This document shows positions 27,948 to 37,557 of a DNA stretch of 64,000 nt, in pieces. The notes beneath the pieces were generated by a model. The model did no database searches. It was not told where the DNA came from and worked only from the letters and a program-made list of their open reading frames with translations. Position 1 is the first letter of the stretch; each line of letters opens with the position of its first letter. The DNA is taken from assembly GCF_024652905.1 (NCBI RefSeq), contig NZ_CP102428.1:1438501-1502500 (forward strand), read 5' to 3'. This DNA comes from Pseudomonas oryzihabitans. GTDB taxonomy: Bacteria; Pseudomonadota; Gammaproteobacteria; Pseudomonadales; Pseudomonadaceae. Position numbers and translations under genes: made by a program.

Positions 27948-29321
27948 TCAGCCACGCGGCTCGGCCAGCGCCGCCACGAGGGCCGCCTCCAGGCGTTCGA
28001 GCAGCACCAGGCAGTGGCTTTCCTGCAGGATCAGCGGCGGCAGCAGCCGCACCACGTTGCCGTCCCGTCCGCCGCGTTCGAGCAGCAACCCCTGGGCGAA
28101 ACAGTGGCGTTGAATGGCCGCCGCCAGGGCGGGATCGGCCGGCAGGCTGCCGAGCGCATCCGGCTCGCCGCGCGGATCGACGATCTCCAGGCCGAGCATC
28201 AGGCCCAGGCCACGGACATTGCCGAGGGCGGGAAAGCGCTCGCGCAGCCGCTCCAGATGCCGCTTGAGCCAGCTGCCCAGTTGGGCGGCGTGGCTGACCA
28301 ATCCCTCGCGCTCGATGACCTCCAGGGTGGCGAGTCCCGTGGCCATGGCCAACTGGTTGCCGCGGAAGGTGCCGGTATGGCCACCCGGTTCCCAGGCGTC
28401 GAACTCCCGCCGAATCGCCAGCAGCGCCAGCGGCAGGCCGCCGCCCACGGCCTTGGACAGCACCAGGATGTCGGGCTCGATGCCGGCATGCTGGCAGGCG
28501 AACAGCGCACCAGTGCGGCCGAAACCGGTCTGGACCTCGTCGACGATGAGCAGAACGCCGTGTTCCCGGGTGACCCGGCGCAGGGTCCGCAGCCAGGCCG
28601 CCGGTGCCGGATTGACGCCGCCCTCCCCCTGCACCGCCTCGACAATCACCGCCGCCGGGCGGCAGACGCCACTTTCCACGTCGCCGAAGAAGCGCTCCAG
28701 GTAGCGCGCCAGGGCCTCGGCGCCCCGCTCGCCACCCAGTCCCAGCGGGCAGCGGTATTCATGGGGATAGGGCAGGAACTGCACCCCGGGCATCAATCCC
28801 GCCACGCCCTGTTTGGGCGCCAGGTTGCCGGTCACGGCCAGGGCGCCGTGGGTCATGCCGTGGTAGCCCCCGGAAAAGGCGATCACGTTGCTGCGTCCGG
28901 TGACCTTCTTGGCCAACTTCAATGCCGCTTCCACCGCATCGGCGCCGGACGGCCCGCAGAATTGCAGGCAGTAGTCCTCGGACTGACCCGGCAGCAGACC
29001 CAGCAGTCGTTCGCTGAAGGCGTCCTTGAGCGGCGTGGTGAGGTCCAGGCTGTGCATCGGCAAGCCGCTGGCGAGAAAAGCGGAGATGGCCTCGGTGACC
29101 GCCGGATGGTTGTGCCCCAGCGCCAGGGTGCCCGCCCCGGCCAGGCAATCCAGGTAAACCTTGCCTTCGACATCGGTTACCCAGACGCCAGCGGCCTTGG
29201 CGATGGCCAGCGGTAGCTTGCGCGGATAGCTGCGGACCTCGGATTCGAAGCGCGCCTGGCGAGCGAGAAAGAAAGCGTTATCGGGTGTTGCGGTGTCACG
29301 ACGGAGGGATGGTTGAAGCAT
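27948..29321 (-). CDS. acsF: Diaminobutyrate--2-oxoglutarate transaminase (AcsF-like)
   Basis: 457 aa class III aminotransferase of the EctB/DABA transaminase type. [16 protein letters not shown], the PLP Asp in [14 protein letters not shown] and the catalytic Lys in [13 protein letters not shown] are intact. It makes L-2,4-diaminobutyrate from aspartate semialdehyde for achromobactin. It is first gene of the biosynthetic run, with GAGGT 8 nt before the ATG and a Fur-box-like sequence at 29356-29374. Confidence 0.88.
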   Translation of the reverse strand: MLQPSLRRDTATPDNAFFLARQARFESEVRSYPRKLPLAIAKAAGVWVTDVEGKVYLDCLAGAGTLALGHNHPAVTEAISAFLASGLPMHSLDLTTPLKDAFSERLLGLLPGQSEDYCLQFCGPSGADAVEAALKLAKKVTGRSNVIAFSGGYHGMTHGALAVTGNLAPKQGVAGLMPGVQFLPYPHEYRCPLGLGGERGAEALARYLERFFGDVESGVCRPAAVIVEAVQGEGGVNPAPAAWLRTLRRVTREHGVLLIVDEVQTGFGRTGALFACQHAGIEPDILVLSKAVGGGLPLALLAIRREFDAWEPGGHTGTFRGNQLAMATGLATLEVIEREGLVSHAAQLGSWLKRHLERLRERFPALGNVRGLGLMLGLEIVDPRGEPDALGSLPADPALAAAIQRHCFAQGLLLERGGRDGNVVRLLPPLILQESHCLVLLERLEAALVAALAEPRG

Positions 29322-29355
29322 GGCGTCAGACCTCGAGACGTTTATCTTCGGTAAC

Positions 29356-29374
29356 GATAATCAGTTTCATTCTC
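29356..29374. promoter_or_regulatory. Fur-box-like site upstream of acsF
   Basis: GATAATCAGTTTCATTCTC matches the classic 19-bp Fur consensus GATAATGATAATCATTATC at 14 of 19 positions by hand count. It lies 35 bp upstream of the acsF ATG inside an AT-rich stretch. The rest of the 342-bp space between acsF and the receptor gene (29375-29663) is AT-rich, with no convincing ORF or terminator. Confidence 0.65.
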
Positions 29375-29663
29375 ATCCTTCAACCGCTATTCCCATCAAT
29401 ATTCGAGTCTTTGAACTCGCCCAACTTTCACCAATTAGCGGACGATAAGAAACGCGAACTCACTGTGGGTCCGTTATCGAAATAGCTCGGCAATTATCCT
29501 GATAGAAACTTTGCTTCAGTTATATCCGCATGACACTCCGATCAATGAGTAATAGGCCTTGACCGCGCAATGCGGCCCAGTTGTGCACCTAGTTGGTTAT
29601 CCGCGTTATCCGCCGCCGCGCAGGACTGCAACGAGCCTTGCGCAACGGCGGGATTTTTGGCGT

Positions 29664-32060
29664 TCAGAACGCCAGGGTGGTGGAGAGGACGAAGGTCCGC
29701 GGCGTGGAGATCGTCAGGCCGGGTTCGCTGTCGTCGGAGGCACCGGCGGAGGCCCAGTAGCGCTCGTTCATCACGTTCTCCACCGAGGCGCGCAGGGTCA
29801 CGCGGGTGGTGTCGACCTTGAAGGCGTAACGCGCGCCCACGTCGAAGCGATGCCAGGCATCGATTTCCTTGCTGTTGGCCTGGTCCAGGTACTGGGAGCT
29901 GGTATAGATCCCCCGTCCGGTCAGGGTCAGGCCGGGCACCGCCGGGATGTCCAGCTCGGCGCCGAGGTTGGCATTGAGCTTGGGCGTGGCCGGGGCGCGA
30001 TTGCCGTCGAAGGTGCCACCCACGGTGTCCCTGAGTTCGCTGTCGATGTACATCAGGCCGCCGAGGACGCGGAAACCGGCCAGCGGCTCGCCGAACACGC
30101 TCAGCTCCGCCCCGTCGTTGACGCGCTTGCCGTTGGGGCCGAAGGTGCGACTGGTGGCGTTGGTCTCGTAGGCCGGTTGTTTGATGCGGAAGGCGCTGGC
30201 GGTGACGGCGACGGCGCCGAAGTCGTACTTGGCACCCACTTCCGCCTGGCGACTGATGAAAGGGGGGAAGATCTCGTCCTCGTTCAGCGCGGTGGACGGC
30301 GCGATCTTGCCCTGGCTCAGGCCTTCCATGTAGTTGGCATAGAGCGAGAGCCGCTCGGTGGCCTTGAACAGCACGCCCGCCGAGGGCGAGAGCTTTTCCT
30401 CGTCATAGGCGGTGGATTGCTTCACCCCATCGGACCAGTCGTCCACCTTGACCCGCTGCCAGCGGGCGCCGAGGGTGACCAGTAGGCGGTCGTCGAAGAA
30501 GCCCAGGGTGTCGGCCAAGGCCACGCCGCTGAACCGGTTCTCGGTGTAGCCCTTGGCATCGGCGCGGGTCTGTACGCCTGGCGCTGGCAGGTCGCGGGGG
30601 TTGTAGAGATTGCTCGTTCCGTTGGCGTAGCGCCCGCCGCCGTTCTCGAAGTCCATGTAGAAGTAGTCGGCGCTGACATTGAGCTCGTGGCTGACCGGTC
30701 CGGTTTGCAGCCACTTGCGGGCACCGACGTTGGCCGTGCGCACGTTCTCGTCGCGGGTGAAGTCCCGCGGCTGGACGGTGAAGTCGCCGGCGTCGTTGGT
30801 GATGGAAACGTTGTGGCGCAGGAACTCGTGATCGCTGCGGCGCGCGCCCACGGCGCCGTAGAGCATCAGCGAATCGTCGACGTCGAATTCGCCACGCAGG
30901 GCGCCAAAGGTGTCCTTGGTCTGGGCGCGGGTCCAGCGCTGGGCATAGTTGTGGCGCACGTCGTCGGCATCGGGTACCCGGGCGTTGGCGCCTACCAGCA
31001 CCCGCTCCTGGGGCGCGTCGGTATCACGCTCGGTATGGCCCAGGTCCAGCCCCAGGCGCAGGCGCTCGACGCGGTAGTCCAGACCGAGCACGCCCATCTG
31101 CCGGTCGACGTGCTGGTGATCCCAGGTGGTGTCGCCGGATTGCTTGACGCCGTTGAAGCGCATGCCGAAGCGGTTGTCCTCGCCGAAGCGACGGCCGATA
31201 TCCACGGCGCCGCCCACCTGGCTGTCGGACGCGTAGCTGCCGGTGATCTCGGTGATGGGCTGGTCGGTGGCCCGCTTGGGCACCACGTTGATGCCACCGC
31301 CGACGCTGCCGCGGGGCGAGATGCCATTGAGCAGCTGACTCGGCCCCTTGAGGATATCGACCCGTTCGGCCATCTCCATGTCGATGGAATAGGTCGGCAG
31401 CACCCCATAGAGGCCGTTATAGGCGACGTCGCTGTTGAACAGGCTGAAACCGCGGATGGTGAACTGTTCGAAACGACCCCCCGACGGATTGGTGGAGCGC
31501 ACCGAGGGATCGCTGGCGATCAGGTCGGTAAGGGTGCGGGCCTGGAGATTCTGGACGGTCTGGGCAGTGTAGGAGGTCTGGCTGAAGGGCGTGTCCATGA
31601 AGTCGCGATTGCCCAGCAGCCCCTGGGAGCCTTGCCGCGCGACCTGGCCACCGGCATAGGGAGCGTCGTCCGCCTGCAGGCTGGTGGCGACGATGGATGT
31701 ACTGGCCAGCTCCTGGACCCCACTCTCCTGCGGCGCCGGCACCAGGGTGAAGTCACGCTCGCCCAGCGGCTGGAGTCTCAGACCAGAACCGGCCAGCAGG
31801 CGGCTGAAGCCCTCTTCCACGCCGAAGTCGCCCTTGAGGCCAGCGCTGCTGCGCCTGCCCACCAACCCCGGATCCACCGCCAGGTTGACCCCGGACTCCG
31901 CCGCAAAGCGAGTCAATGCCTGGGCGAGACTGCCCGCGGGAATCTCGTAATGCCGACGAGCCGCCTCCTGGGCCCACGCCGAACCGGCCCACCAAGGGGT
32001 ACCGCTCAATGCCACCAACAGGCCCGTGCGCAGCAACGGACGCAATACCAACGCCACCAT
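29664..32060 (-). CDS. TonB-dependent siderophore receptor with N-terminal signalling domain
   Basis: 798 aa outer-membrane transducer. The signal peptide (about residues 1-30, ending SAWA) is followed by a secretin/STN signalling domain (GSLAQALTRFAAESGVNLAVDPGL), then a TonB-box/plug region (DFMDTPFSQTSYTAQTVQNL, RGFSLFNSDVAYNGLYG, LLNGISPRGSVGGGINVVPKR) and a 22-strand barrel ending in a terminal Phe (TTLAF). The STN domain means it signals through the FecR/FecI pair encoded just upstream. AGGAGG precedes the ATG. By position it is the ferric-achromobactin receptor (acr); its specificity has to be inferred. Confidence 0.9.
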   Translation of the reverse strand: MVALVLRPLLRTGLLVALSGTPWWAGSAWAQEAARRHYEIPAGSLAQALTRFAAESGVNLAVDPGLVGRRSSAGLKGDFGVEEGFSRLLAGSGLRLQPLGERDFTLVPAPQESGVQELASTSIVATSLQADDAPYAGGQVARQGSQGLLGNRDFMDTPFSQTSYTAQTVQNLQARTLTDLIASDPSVRSTNPSGGRFEQFTIRGFSLFNSDVAYNGLYGVLPTYSIDMEMAERVDILKGPSQLLNGISPRGSVGGGINVVPKRATDQPITEITGSYASDSQVGGAVDIGRRFGEDNRFGMRFNGVKQSGDTTWDHQHVDRQMGVLGLDYRVERLRLGLDLGHTERDTDAPQERVLVGANARVPDADDVRHNYAQRWTRAQTKDTFGALRGEFDVDDSLMLYGAVGARRSDHEFLRHNVSITNDAGDFTVQPRDFTRDENVRTANVGARKWLQTGPVSHELNVSADYFYMDFENGGGRYANGTSNLYNPRDLPAPGVQTRADAKGYTENRFSGVALADTLGFFDDRLLVTLGARWQRVKVDDWSDGVKQSTAYDEEKLSPSAGVLFKATERLSLYANYMEGLSQGKIAPSTALNEDEIFPPFISRQAEVGAKYDFGAVAVTASAFRIKQPAYETNATSRTFGPNGKRVNDGAELSVFGEPLAGFRVLGGLMYIDSELRDTVGGTFDGNRAPATPKLNANLGAELDIPAVPGLTLTGRGIYTSSQYLDQANSKEIDAWHRFDVGARYAFKVDTTRVTLRASVENVMNERYWASAGASDDSEPGLTISTPRTFVLSTTLAF

Positions 32061-32131
32061 CGAATCCCCCTCCTTTTGGTTGTCCTATGCCGTTAATGAC
32101 CGACGAGTACCGAAAAGGGGACAGGCTTTTT

Positions 32132-33079
32132 TCAGACGCTGACCGTGCGCGGCTGCAGGGTCACCCAGAAGCGGGTGCGCCAGTGCACCTCCAGCGGCAG
32201 CGTAGCGGCCAGGAGAGTCAGCACCCGGTCGGTGTCGGCAAGTTGAAAACTGCCGGTGACCCTGAGGTTGGCAACCGCGGGATCCCAACGCAGCAGGCCG
32301 AGACGATAGCGGCTGAATTCCTCCAGGAATTCGCCCAACGGCTGGTCCTGGGCGATCAGCACCCCTTGGCGCCAGCTCAGCAGGGTCGCGGAAAAGGGCT
32401 CGATAGCCCCGATTCCCAAGGCACTCAAGCGCAATTGCTGGCCCTTGCCCAATTCCAGCCCGAGCCCCTTCAGTGGTCGCACGCCCACGCTGCCGCTGAT
32501 CACCCGTACGTCGCACCCCTCGTCATGCTGATGCACGCAGACCTCGGCCTGGCGCACCGTCAGGACGCCGAAACGGGTATCGAGGGTCATTGCTTCGGCG
32601 CTAGGCACCTGCAGCGAGAGCTCGCCCTGCACGAGGGTCAGGCGTCGCCGGGCTGGATCCAGGTCCACGGCGGTCGCGGTATTGAGTTGCAGCAGGCTGC
32701 CGTCGGCCAGGGTAAGGGTACGGCGTTCGCCGGTGGCGGTGCTGAGGTCGGCGGTCCAGGCGTCCAGAGGCAACGTCTGGGTCAGCCACCAGCCGGTCGG
32801 TACCACCACCGCCAGCCCCAGCAACTGGCGCATGGCGGTCCGCCGGCCACGGTCGGCCGGTTGCAGACTGGCCATGGCCAATCGCGAAGGCACCGCGGCG
32901 AAGCGTTGTTGCAGCGCCAAGGCCGCCTGCCAGGCACGCTCGTGCTCGGCATGGGCCTGGCGCCACTCCTGCAGCTGTTGATGTTCGCGCTCGCCCGCCG
33001 CGCCGGATTCCAGCAGCGCCAGCCAGCCCGCGGCCTCGCGGATCGCCGTCCGCCGCCGGTCTTGGCCGCTGCTCAGCAC
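32132..33079 (-). CDS. fecR: FecR-family anti-sigma / sigma regulator
   Basis: About 315 aa from a GTG at 33079 that overlaps the sigma-factor stop by 7 nt; a TTG at 33097 would add six residues. The N-terminal cytoplasmic DUF4880-type domain (AIREAAGWLALLESG-x-EREHQQLQEW) is followed by one TM (about MRQLLGLAVVVPTGWWL) and a periplasmic FecR domain (GERRTLTLADGSLLQLNTATAVDL; DTRFGVLTVRQAEVCVHQ). It transmits the receptor signal to the ECF sigma factor. The gap to the receptor gene is 71 nt. Confidence 0.88.
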   Translation of the reverse strand: MLSSGQDRRRTAIREAAGWLALLESGAAGEREHQQLQEWRQAHAEHERAWQAALALQQRFAAVPSRLAMASLQPADRGRRTAMRQLLGLAVVVPTGWWLTQTLPLDAWTADLSTATGERRTLTLADGSLLQLNTATAVDLDPARRRLTLVQGELSLQVPSAEAMTLDTRFGVLTVRQAEVCVHQHDEGCDVRVISGSVGVRPLKGLGLELGKGQQLRLSALGIGAIEPFSATLLSWRQGVLIAQDQPLGEFLEEFSRYRLGLLRWDPAVANLRVTGSFQLADTDRVLTLLAATLPLEVHWRTRFWVTLQPRTVSV

Positions 33080-33585
33080 AGCTCCGCCAGCAGGCAATGC
33101 TCATAGGCCTGCGCCATGTATCTCTTGATGGTGCGCTCGGAGACGTGCAGGCGCTCGGCGATCTCGCGATAGGTGAGGTCTTCGAGCTGACTGAGCAGGA
33201 AGGCCTGGCGGACCTGGGCGGGCAGACCATCGAGCAGCTCATCGAGGGCCTGCAGGGTTTCCAGCAGTATCCAGCGTTGCTCGGGCGATGGCGCGCAGGC
33301 TTCGGGCAGCTCGGCCAGCGCCTCCAAGTACGCCTGCTCCAGGCTGCGTCGGCGCTGGAAATTGATCAGCAGGCGCTTGCCGATGGTCACCAGATAGGCC
33401 CGCGGCTCCTGCAGTTCGCCGAGCACCTCGGGATTGCGCACCAGCCGCAGAAAGGCTTCCTGGCTGAGATCGGCCGCATCCCACTCGCTACCCAGCCGCC
33501 GCCGCAACCAAGCCTGTAGCCAGCCGCTGTGGTCGCGATAGAGGCTATGAAGATGGCGCGAGGATGCGAGAGCCATGTCATTCAT
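33073..33585 (-). CDS. acsS: ECF sigma factor, FecI/AcsS-like
   Basis: 170 aa iron-starvation type sigma-70 family factor. Region 2 shows DAADLSQEAFLRLVRN and YLVTIGKRLLINFQRR; region 4 shows LPAQVRQAFLLSQLEDLTYREIAERLHVSERTIKRYM split around the HTH. It directs transcription of the siderophore locus once released by FecR. In P. syringae the equivalent gene, acsS, controls achromobactin synthesis; the symbol here rests on synteny. A Fur-box-like sequence lies about 30 bp upstream. Confidence 0.88.
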   Translation of the reverse strand: MNDMALASSRHLHSLYRDHSGWLQAWLRRRLGSEWDAADLSQEAFLRLVRNPEVLGELQEPRAYLVTIGKRLLINFQRRRSLEQAYLEALAELPEACAPSPEQRWILLETLQALDELLDGLPAQVRQAFLLSQLEDLTYREIAERLHVSERTIKRYMAQAYEHCLLAELC

Positions 33586-33616
33586 GACGGATGCTACCTG
33601 CTCGACGATGCTTAGA

Positions 33617-33631
33617 TGATATTGATTCTAC
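33617..33631. promoter_or_regulatory. Fur-box-like site upstream of the ECF sigma gene
   Basis: TGATATTGATTCTAC resembles the 7-1-7 Fur core TGATAATNATTATCA, matching at most positions by eye. It sits 32 bp before the sigma-factor ATG, where iron-dependent repression is expected. Confidence 0.5.
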
Positions 33632-33676
33632 TTTACCGCCTGAGGCGCCGACCAGTCCCAGGCGCTCTAGACTGCC

Positions 33677-33701
33677 GCCTGATAGACAGATCAGGCCTGA
33701 T
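33677..33701. promoter_or_regulatory. Overlapping palindromes in the sigma/GST intergenic space
   Basis: GCCTGAT (33677-33683) and ATCAGGC (33690-33696) are inverted repeats 6 bp apart, and ATCAGGCCTGAT (33690-33701) is itself a perfect 12-bp palindrome, so three half-sites are stacked. TAGACT (33668-33673) just before them could be a -10. A further dyad, CATTCC-N7-GGAATG, is at 33772-33790. These occupy the 308-bp space before the GST gene; the binding proteins are unknown. Confidence 0.4.
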
Positions 33702-33893
33702 TGGCGACTGCCGAAGGGCCTCGCTGAGGTCCATGGTGGGAGCAGCCGCCCTCCCCCGCCCGTGGCTCGATCATTCCAGTTTGCGGAATGCTGAAGTGAC
33801 CAGAAGGCCCATTCCCTCGCGAAGGTTCTGATTCCAAGCTGGTAGCACCTGTCGGGACCACCCTTGGCCCCGATGCCTGCCAGGAGTCGGCTC

Positions 33894-34505
33894 ATGCAGC
33901 TCTATCGCACCCCGCTGTCCGGTCATGCCCATCGTGCTGTGCTCTTCGCCTCCTTGTTGGGATTAGAGGTCGAGCTGATCGACGTCGATATCCCGGGCGG
34001 CGCCAATCGCACGCCTGAATTTCTCGCCCTCAACCCCTTTGGTCAGGTACCGGTCCTGCGGGATGGCGAAACGGTGGTCGCCGATGCCAACGCCATCCTC
34101 GTCTACCTGGCGAAAAAGACGGGCCGCAGCGACTGGCTGCCCGAGGACCCCGCGGGCGCGGCGGCGGTGCAACGCTGGTTGTCGGTGGCGGCCGGCGAGC
34201 TGGCCTATGGCCCGGCGGCGGCGCGCTTGATCACGGTATTCGGCGCCCAGCTGGATGCCGACGAGGTCATCGCCCGCGCCCATGTCCTGCTCGAACGCCT
34301 GGAGGCCCACCTGGCCTCGCGAGACTGGCTGGCGGCCGCTTACCCGACCGTCGCCGATATCGCCCTCTATAGCTATTTGGCCGGGGCGCCGGAAGGCAAT
34401 GTGGATCTGGCACCCTACGCGGCCGTGTGCGCGTTCCTGCAGCGGGTGGAAGCCTTGCCGGGCTTCGTGCCCTTCCCCCGCACCGCGGCAGGCCTCAGGA
34501 CCTGA
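33894..34505 (+). CDS. Glutathione S-transferase family protein
   Basis: 203 aa from the ATG at 33894, with AGGAG 7 nt upstream; an ATG at 33864 gives a longer but less typical start. The N-terminal thioredoxin-like domain ([42 protein letters not shown]) carries the glutathione-binding cis-Pro and Asp-Ala/Ser-type motif, and the C-terminal domain is helical with the N-capping box ([13 protein letters not shown]). It is cytosolic and probably cotranscribed with the flavoprotein fusion 30 nt downstream. Substrate unknown. Confidence 0.88.
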   Translation: MQLYRTPLSGHAHRAVLFASLLGLEVELIDVDIPGGANRTPEFLALNPFGQVPVLRDGETVVADANAILVYLAKKTGRSDWLPEDPAGAAAVQRWLSVAAGELAYGPAAARLITVFGAQLDADEVIARAHVLLERLEAHLASRDWLAAAYPTVADIALYSYLAGAPEGNVDLAPYAAVCAFLQRVEALPGFVPFPRTAAGLRT

Positions 34506-34535
34506 TCGCGCGTCGCCTAGCTGGAGGTCACGGTC

Positions 34536-36563
34536 ATGCACGAATCCCTACCCACCTGGCACGCCGGTGAAACCCTTATTCAGGAACGCCTGGGCGTCCG
34601 TGAGCGCCTGGCGGCCCTGGGTCCGCGGGTGATCCGCTCGTTCATGCCTGACCAGCATCGGCAGTTCTTCGCGCAGTTGCCCTTTGTGATACTGGGCAGC
34701 GTCGATGCCGAGGGGGCGGCCTGGGCGACGATCCTGGCAGGCCAGCCCGGCTTTCTCGCCTCGCCCACGCCCACCACCCTGGACATCGCCGCCCGTCTCT
34801 CAGCCGAGGATCCGGTAACCCCGAGCCTGAGCGACGGCGCCGCCGTGGGCCTGCTCGGCATCGAGTTGCATACGCGCCGCCGCAATCGCATGAACGGCAC
34901 ACTCAGCGTCACTGCCCAGGGTCTGCGCGTGACGGTGGACCAGAGCTTCGGCAATTGCCCGCGCTATATCCAGTTGCGCGATCTGAGCGTTGCCCAGGCG
35001 CCGGATGCCACCCCGGTCGCATCGGTGGAGCACCTCGCCTGCCTGGACGCCGATGCTCGCGCGTTGATTGCCGGCGCCGATACCTTTTTCGTCGCTTCCT
35101 ATGCCGACCAGCAAGGCCAGCGGCGGGTCGATGTCTCCCATCGCGGCGGCAAGCCGGGCTTCGTCCGGGTCGGCGCCGAGGACCTGCTGACCATTCCCGA
35201 CTTCAACGGCAATCTGTTCTTCAACACCTTGGGCAATGTCGTCGCCAACGGCCGGGCCGGGCTGCTGTTCGTGGACTACGAACACGGGGATCTGCTGCAG
35301 CTGAGCGGCACCGCCGAGGTGCTGTTCGACTCGCCGGAGATCGCGGCTTTCGACGGGGCCGAGCGGCTCTGGGCCTTTCGCCCACGGCGGATCGTTCGCC
35401 GCCGCGCCGCCCTGGCGCTGCGCTGGAGGGCCCAAGCCGGAGGAGCGTCGGACAGCAGCCAGCTGACCGGCAGCTGGCTGGAAGTCGAGCGGCGCCTGGA
35501 GGCTGGGGCCCAGGGCCGCCACTGGCGCCCGCTACGCATCGCCCGGATCGTCCAGGAGAGCACCACCATCCGCTCCTTCCATCTCGAACCCGTGGACGCC
35601 GCCGGCTTGCCTCCCTATCAGGCCGGTCAGTTCCTGCCGATTCGAGTGACACCTCGGCCGGGCCAGCCCTACCTGGTGCGGACCTATACCCTGACCTCCC
35701 TCCCCGCGGACGGTCGCTACCGCATCAGCGTCAAGCGCGACGGTCTGGTCTCTCAGCTGCTCCACGACCAGTGGCGCGAAGGCGATTTGATCGAAGCGCG
35801 AATGCCCGCCGGCGACTTCACCTTGGCACCCGCTGACACTCGTCCCCTGGTGTTGCTGGCCGCCGGAATCGGCATCACCCCACTGCTGGCCATGTTGCGG
35901 CAGCTGGTCCATGAAGGTCGGCGAACCGTCACGCTGTTCTATGGCGCCCGCACCAGGGCGGAACGGGCCTTCGACAGGGAGCTCGCCGAGCTGCTGGCCC
36001 AGGCGCCGGAGTCGATACGGATGATCAGGGTGCTGAGCGATCCCTCCGATGCGCTTCCCGGGGTGGACTATGACGCCGCCGGACGCATCGAGATGGCGTT
36101 GCTGGAGCGCCAGCTGCCCTTTGGCGACTACGACTTCTACCTCTGTGGTCCGGCTGCCTTCACCCAGGGGCTCTATGACGGCCTGCGGGGTCATGGCATC
36201 GAGGATGATCGTATCCATGCCGAAGCCTTCGGACCGGCTGGACTGATGCGCACCGTCACGGCGACGGCGGAAGTAACCCGCCCAGCGGTGTCCACCGAGA
36301 CCATTCCGGTGCGCTTCACGGCGTCCGGCCGGGAGGCGCGGTGGACGCCTGCGGCCGGCAGCCTGCTGGAACTGGCCGAGGCCCAGGGGCTGGAGCCTGC
36401 GTTCAGCTGTCGCGAGGGGCACTGTGGCAGCTGCCGCACCCCCTTGCTCAAGGGCGCTGTTACCTATCTCAAGGAACCCGCCGCGGCGGTGGGCGCCAAT
36501 CAGGCGCTGCTCTGTTGCGCGCGGCCCGCGGCCAGGTCCGCGCCGCTGGAATTCGACCTCTAG
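34536..36563 (+). CDS. PNPOx-like flavoprotein fused to ferredoxin reductase and [2Fe-2S] domains
   Basis: 675 aa three-part fusion. Residues about 45-200 are a pyridoxamine-phosphate-oxidase-like split barrel (FVILGSVDAEGAAWATILAGQPGF; TIPDFNGNLFFNTLGNV). About 325-560 is a ferredoxin-NADP reductase module with RTYTLTS (FAD), AAGIGITPLLAML (NAD(P)) and YLCGPAAFTQGL. The C-terminus is a plant-type ferredoxin domain with C-x4-C-x2-C (CREGHCGSC) and a final Cys in LLCCARP. Such an arrangement is an electron-transfer chain in one polypeptide that could reduce a small molecule or a haem/nitro substrate. The next gene, the frameshifted LysR, starts 76 nt downstream. Confidence 0.88.
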   Translation: MHESLPTWHAGETLIQERLGVRERLAALGPRVIRSFMPDQHRQFFAQLPFVILGSVDAEGAAWATILAGQPGFLASPTPTTLDIAARLSAEDPVTPSLSDGAAVGLLGIELHTRRRNRMNGTLSVTAQGLRVTVDQSFGNCPRYIQLRDLSVAQAPDATPVASVEHLACLDADARALIAGADTFFVASYADQQGQRRVDVSHRGGKPGFVRVGAEDLLTIPDFNGNLFFNTLGNVVANGRAGLLFVDYEHGDLLQLSGTAEVLFDSPEIAAFDGAERLWAFRPRRIVRRRAALALRWRAQAGGASDSSQLTGSWLEVERRLEAGAQGRHWRPLRIARIVQESTTIRSFHLEPVDAAGLPPYQAGQFLPIRVTPRPGQPYLVRTYTLTSLPADGRYRISVKRDGLVSQLLHDQWREGDLIEARMPAGDFTLAPADTRPLVLLAAGIGITPLLAMLRQLVHEGRRTVTLFYGARTRAERAFDRELAELLAQAPESIRMIRVLSDPSDALPGVDYDAAGRIEMALLERQLPFGDYDFYLCGPAAFTQGLYDGLRGHGIEDDRIHAEAFGPAGLMRTVTATAEVTRPAVSTETIPVRFTASGREARWTPAAGSLLELAEAQGLEPAFSCREGHCGSCRTPLLKGAVTYLKEPAAAVGANQALLCCARPAARSAPLEFDL

Positions 36564-36639
36564 GCTGGTCAGCCTGGTCGGGTCGACTACCATGCACCTC
36601 TGGCCGGTCCGCTCCGGCGCCCTGAGGAAGACCCCGCAG

Positions 36640-37541
36640 ATGGATCGTTGGCAGGCGATGCGCGTGTTCGTGAAGGTGGCCGAAACCGAGAGCTTCGCCC
36701 GCGCGGCCCGGGAACTGCACCTGAGCGCACCGGCAGTGACGCGCCTGGTGGCCGGCCTGGAGGCGCTGGTCGGCGCCCGCTTGCTGGTGCGCACCACCCG
36801 CTCGGTGAAGCCCACCGAGGCCGGCCCCCCTATCTGCAGGATTGCCGGCGCATCCTCAGCGAGATCGCCGAGGCGGAACTGGCCGCCGCCGGGCACCAGG
36901 TCGAGCCTTCGGGCACCCTGGCGATCACCGCACCGCTATTGTTCGGCCAGCTACACGTGCTGCCGCTGGTGCTGGACTTTCTCGCGCTCTATCCAGAGAT
37001 GCGCGTCCGCACCTTTTTCGTCGACCGGCAAGTCAATCTGCTGGACGAGGGCATGGATGTCGCCCTGCGCATCGGTCAGTTGCCGGATTCGGGGCTTACC
37101 GCCATCCAGGTCGGCCAGATGCGGCGGGTGGTCTGCGCGGCCCCGAGCTATCTGGAGGCGCGCGGTACTCCCGCCACTCCAGCCGCACTCAAGGAGCACC
37201 GCATCCTTGTCTGCCAGGGCGCCTGGGCCTCGCCGGAATGGCGCTTCGCCCGCGGACAGCGGGTGGTGGTGGATCCGCTGTTGCTGTGCAACACCAACGA
37301 AGCCGCCATCGCCGCCGCCGAGGCGGGGCGCGGTCTGACCCGGGTACTGCATTACCAGATCGCCCCGGCGCTGGCCGAAGGCAGCCTGCGGATCGTGCTG
37401 GCGGACCACGAGGAGGCGCCCCTGCCGGTGCACCTGGTCTATTCCCAGGGCCGCCAGGCGGCGGCCAAGGTCAGGGCCTTCGTCGAACTGGCCGTGGCAG
37501 CGTTGCGCGGTGATCCGCTGTTTGGCGAAGCGTCCGACTGA
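36640..37541 (+). pseudogene. LysR-type regulator gene with a frameshift
   Basis: The first 61 or so codons from the ATG at 36640 encode a normal LysR HTH (MDRWQAMRVFVKVAETESF; LHLSAPAVTRLVAGLEALVG) up to RSVKPTEAG. The frame then needs to shift by one base at the run of six C at 36825-36830 to continue as YLQDCRRILSEIAEAELAA and a full effector domain to 37541. With one extra base the protein would be 300 aa, the normal length. It may be a genuine inactivating deletion or a homopolymer sequencing error. Confidence 0.8.
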
Positions 37542-37557
37542 GCGGGCCTATTGGCCA

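Noticed and set aside
29580-29663. Possible terminator hairpin after the TonB receptor gene
   Set aside because: GC-rich imperfect inverted repeats are present, but no T-tract on the minus strand and no clean stem; not called.
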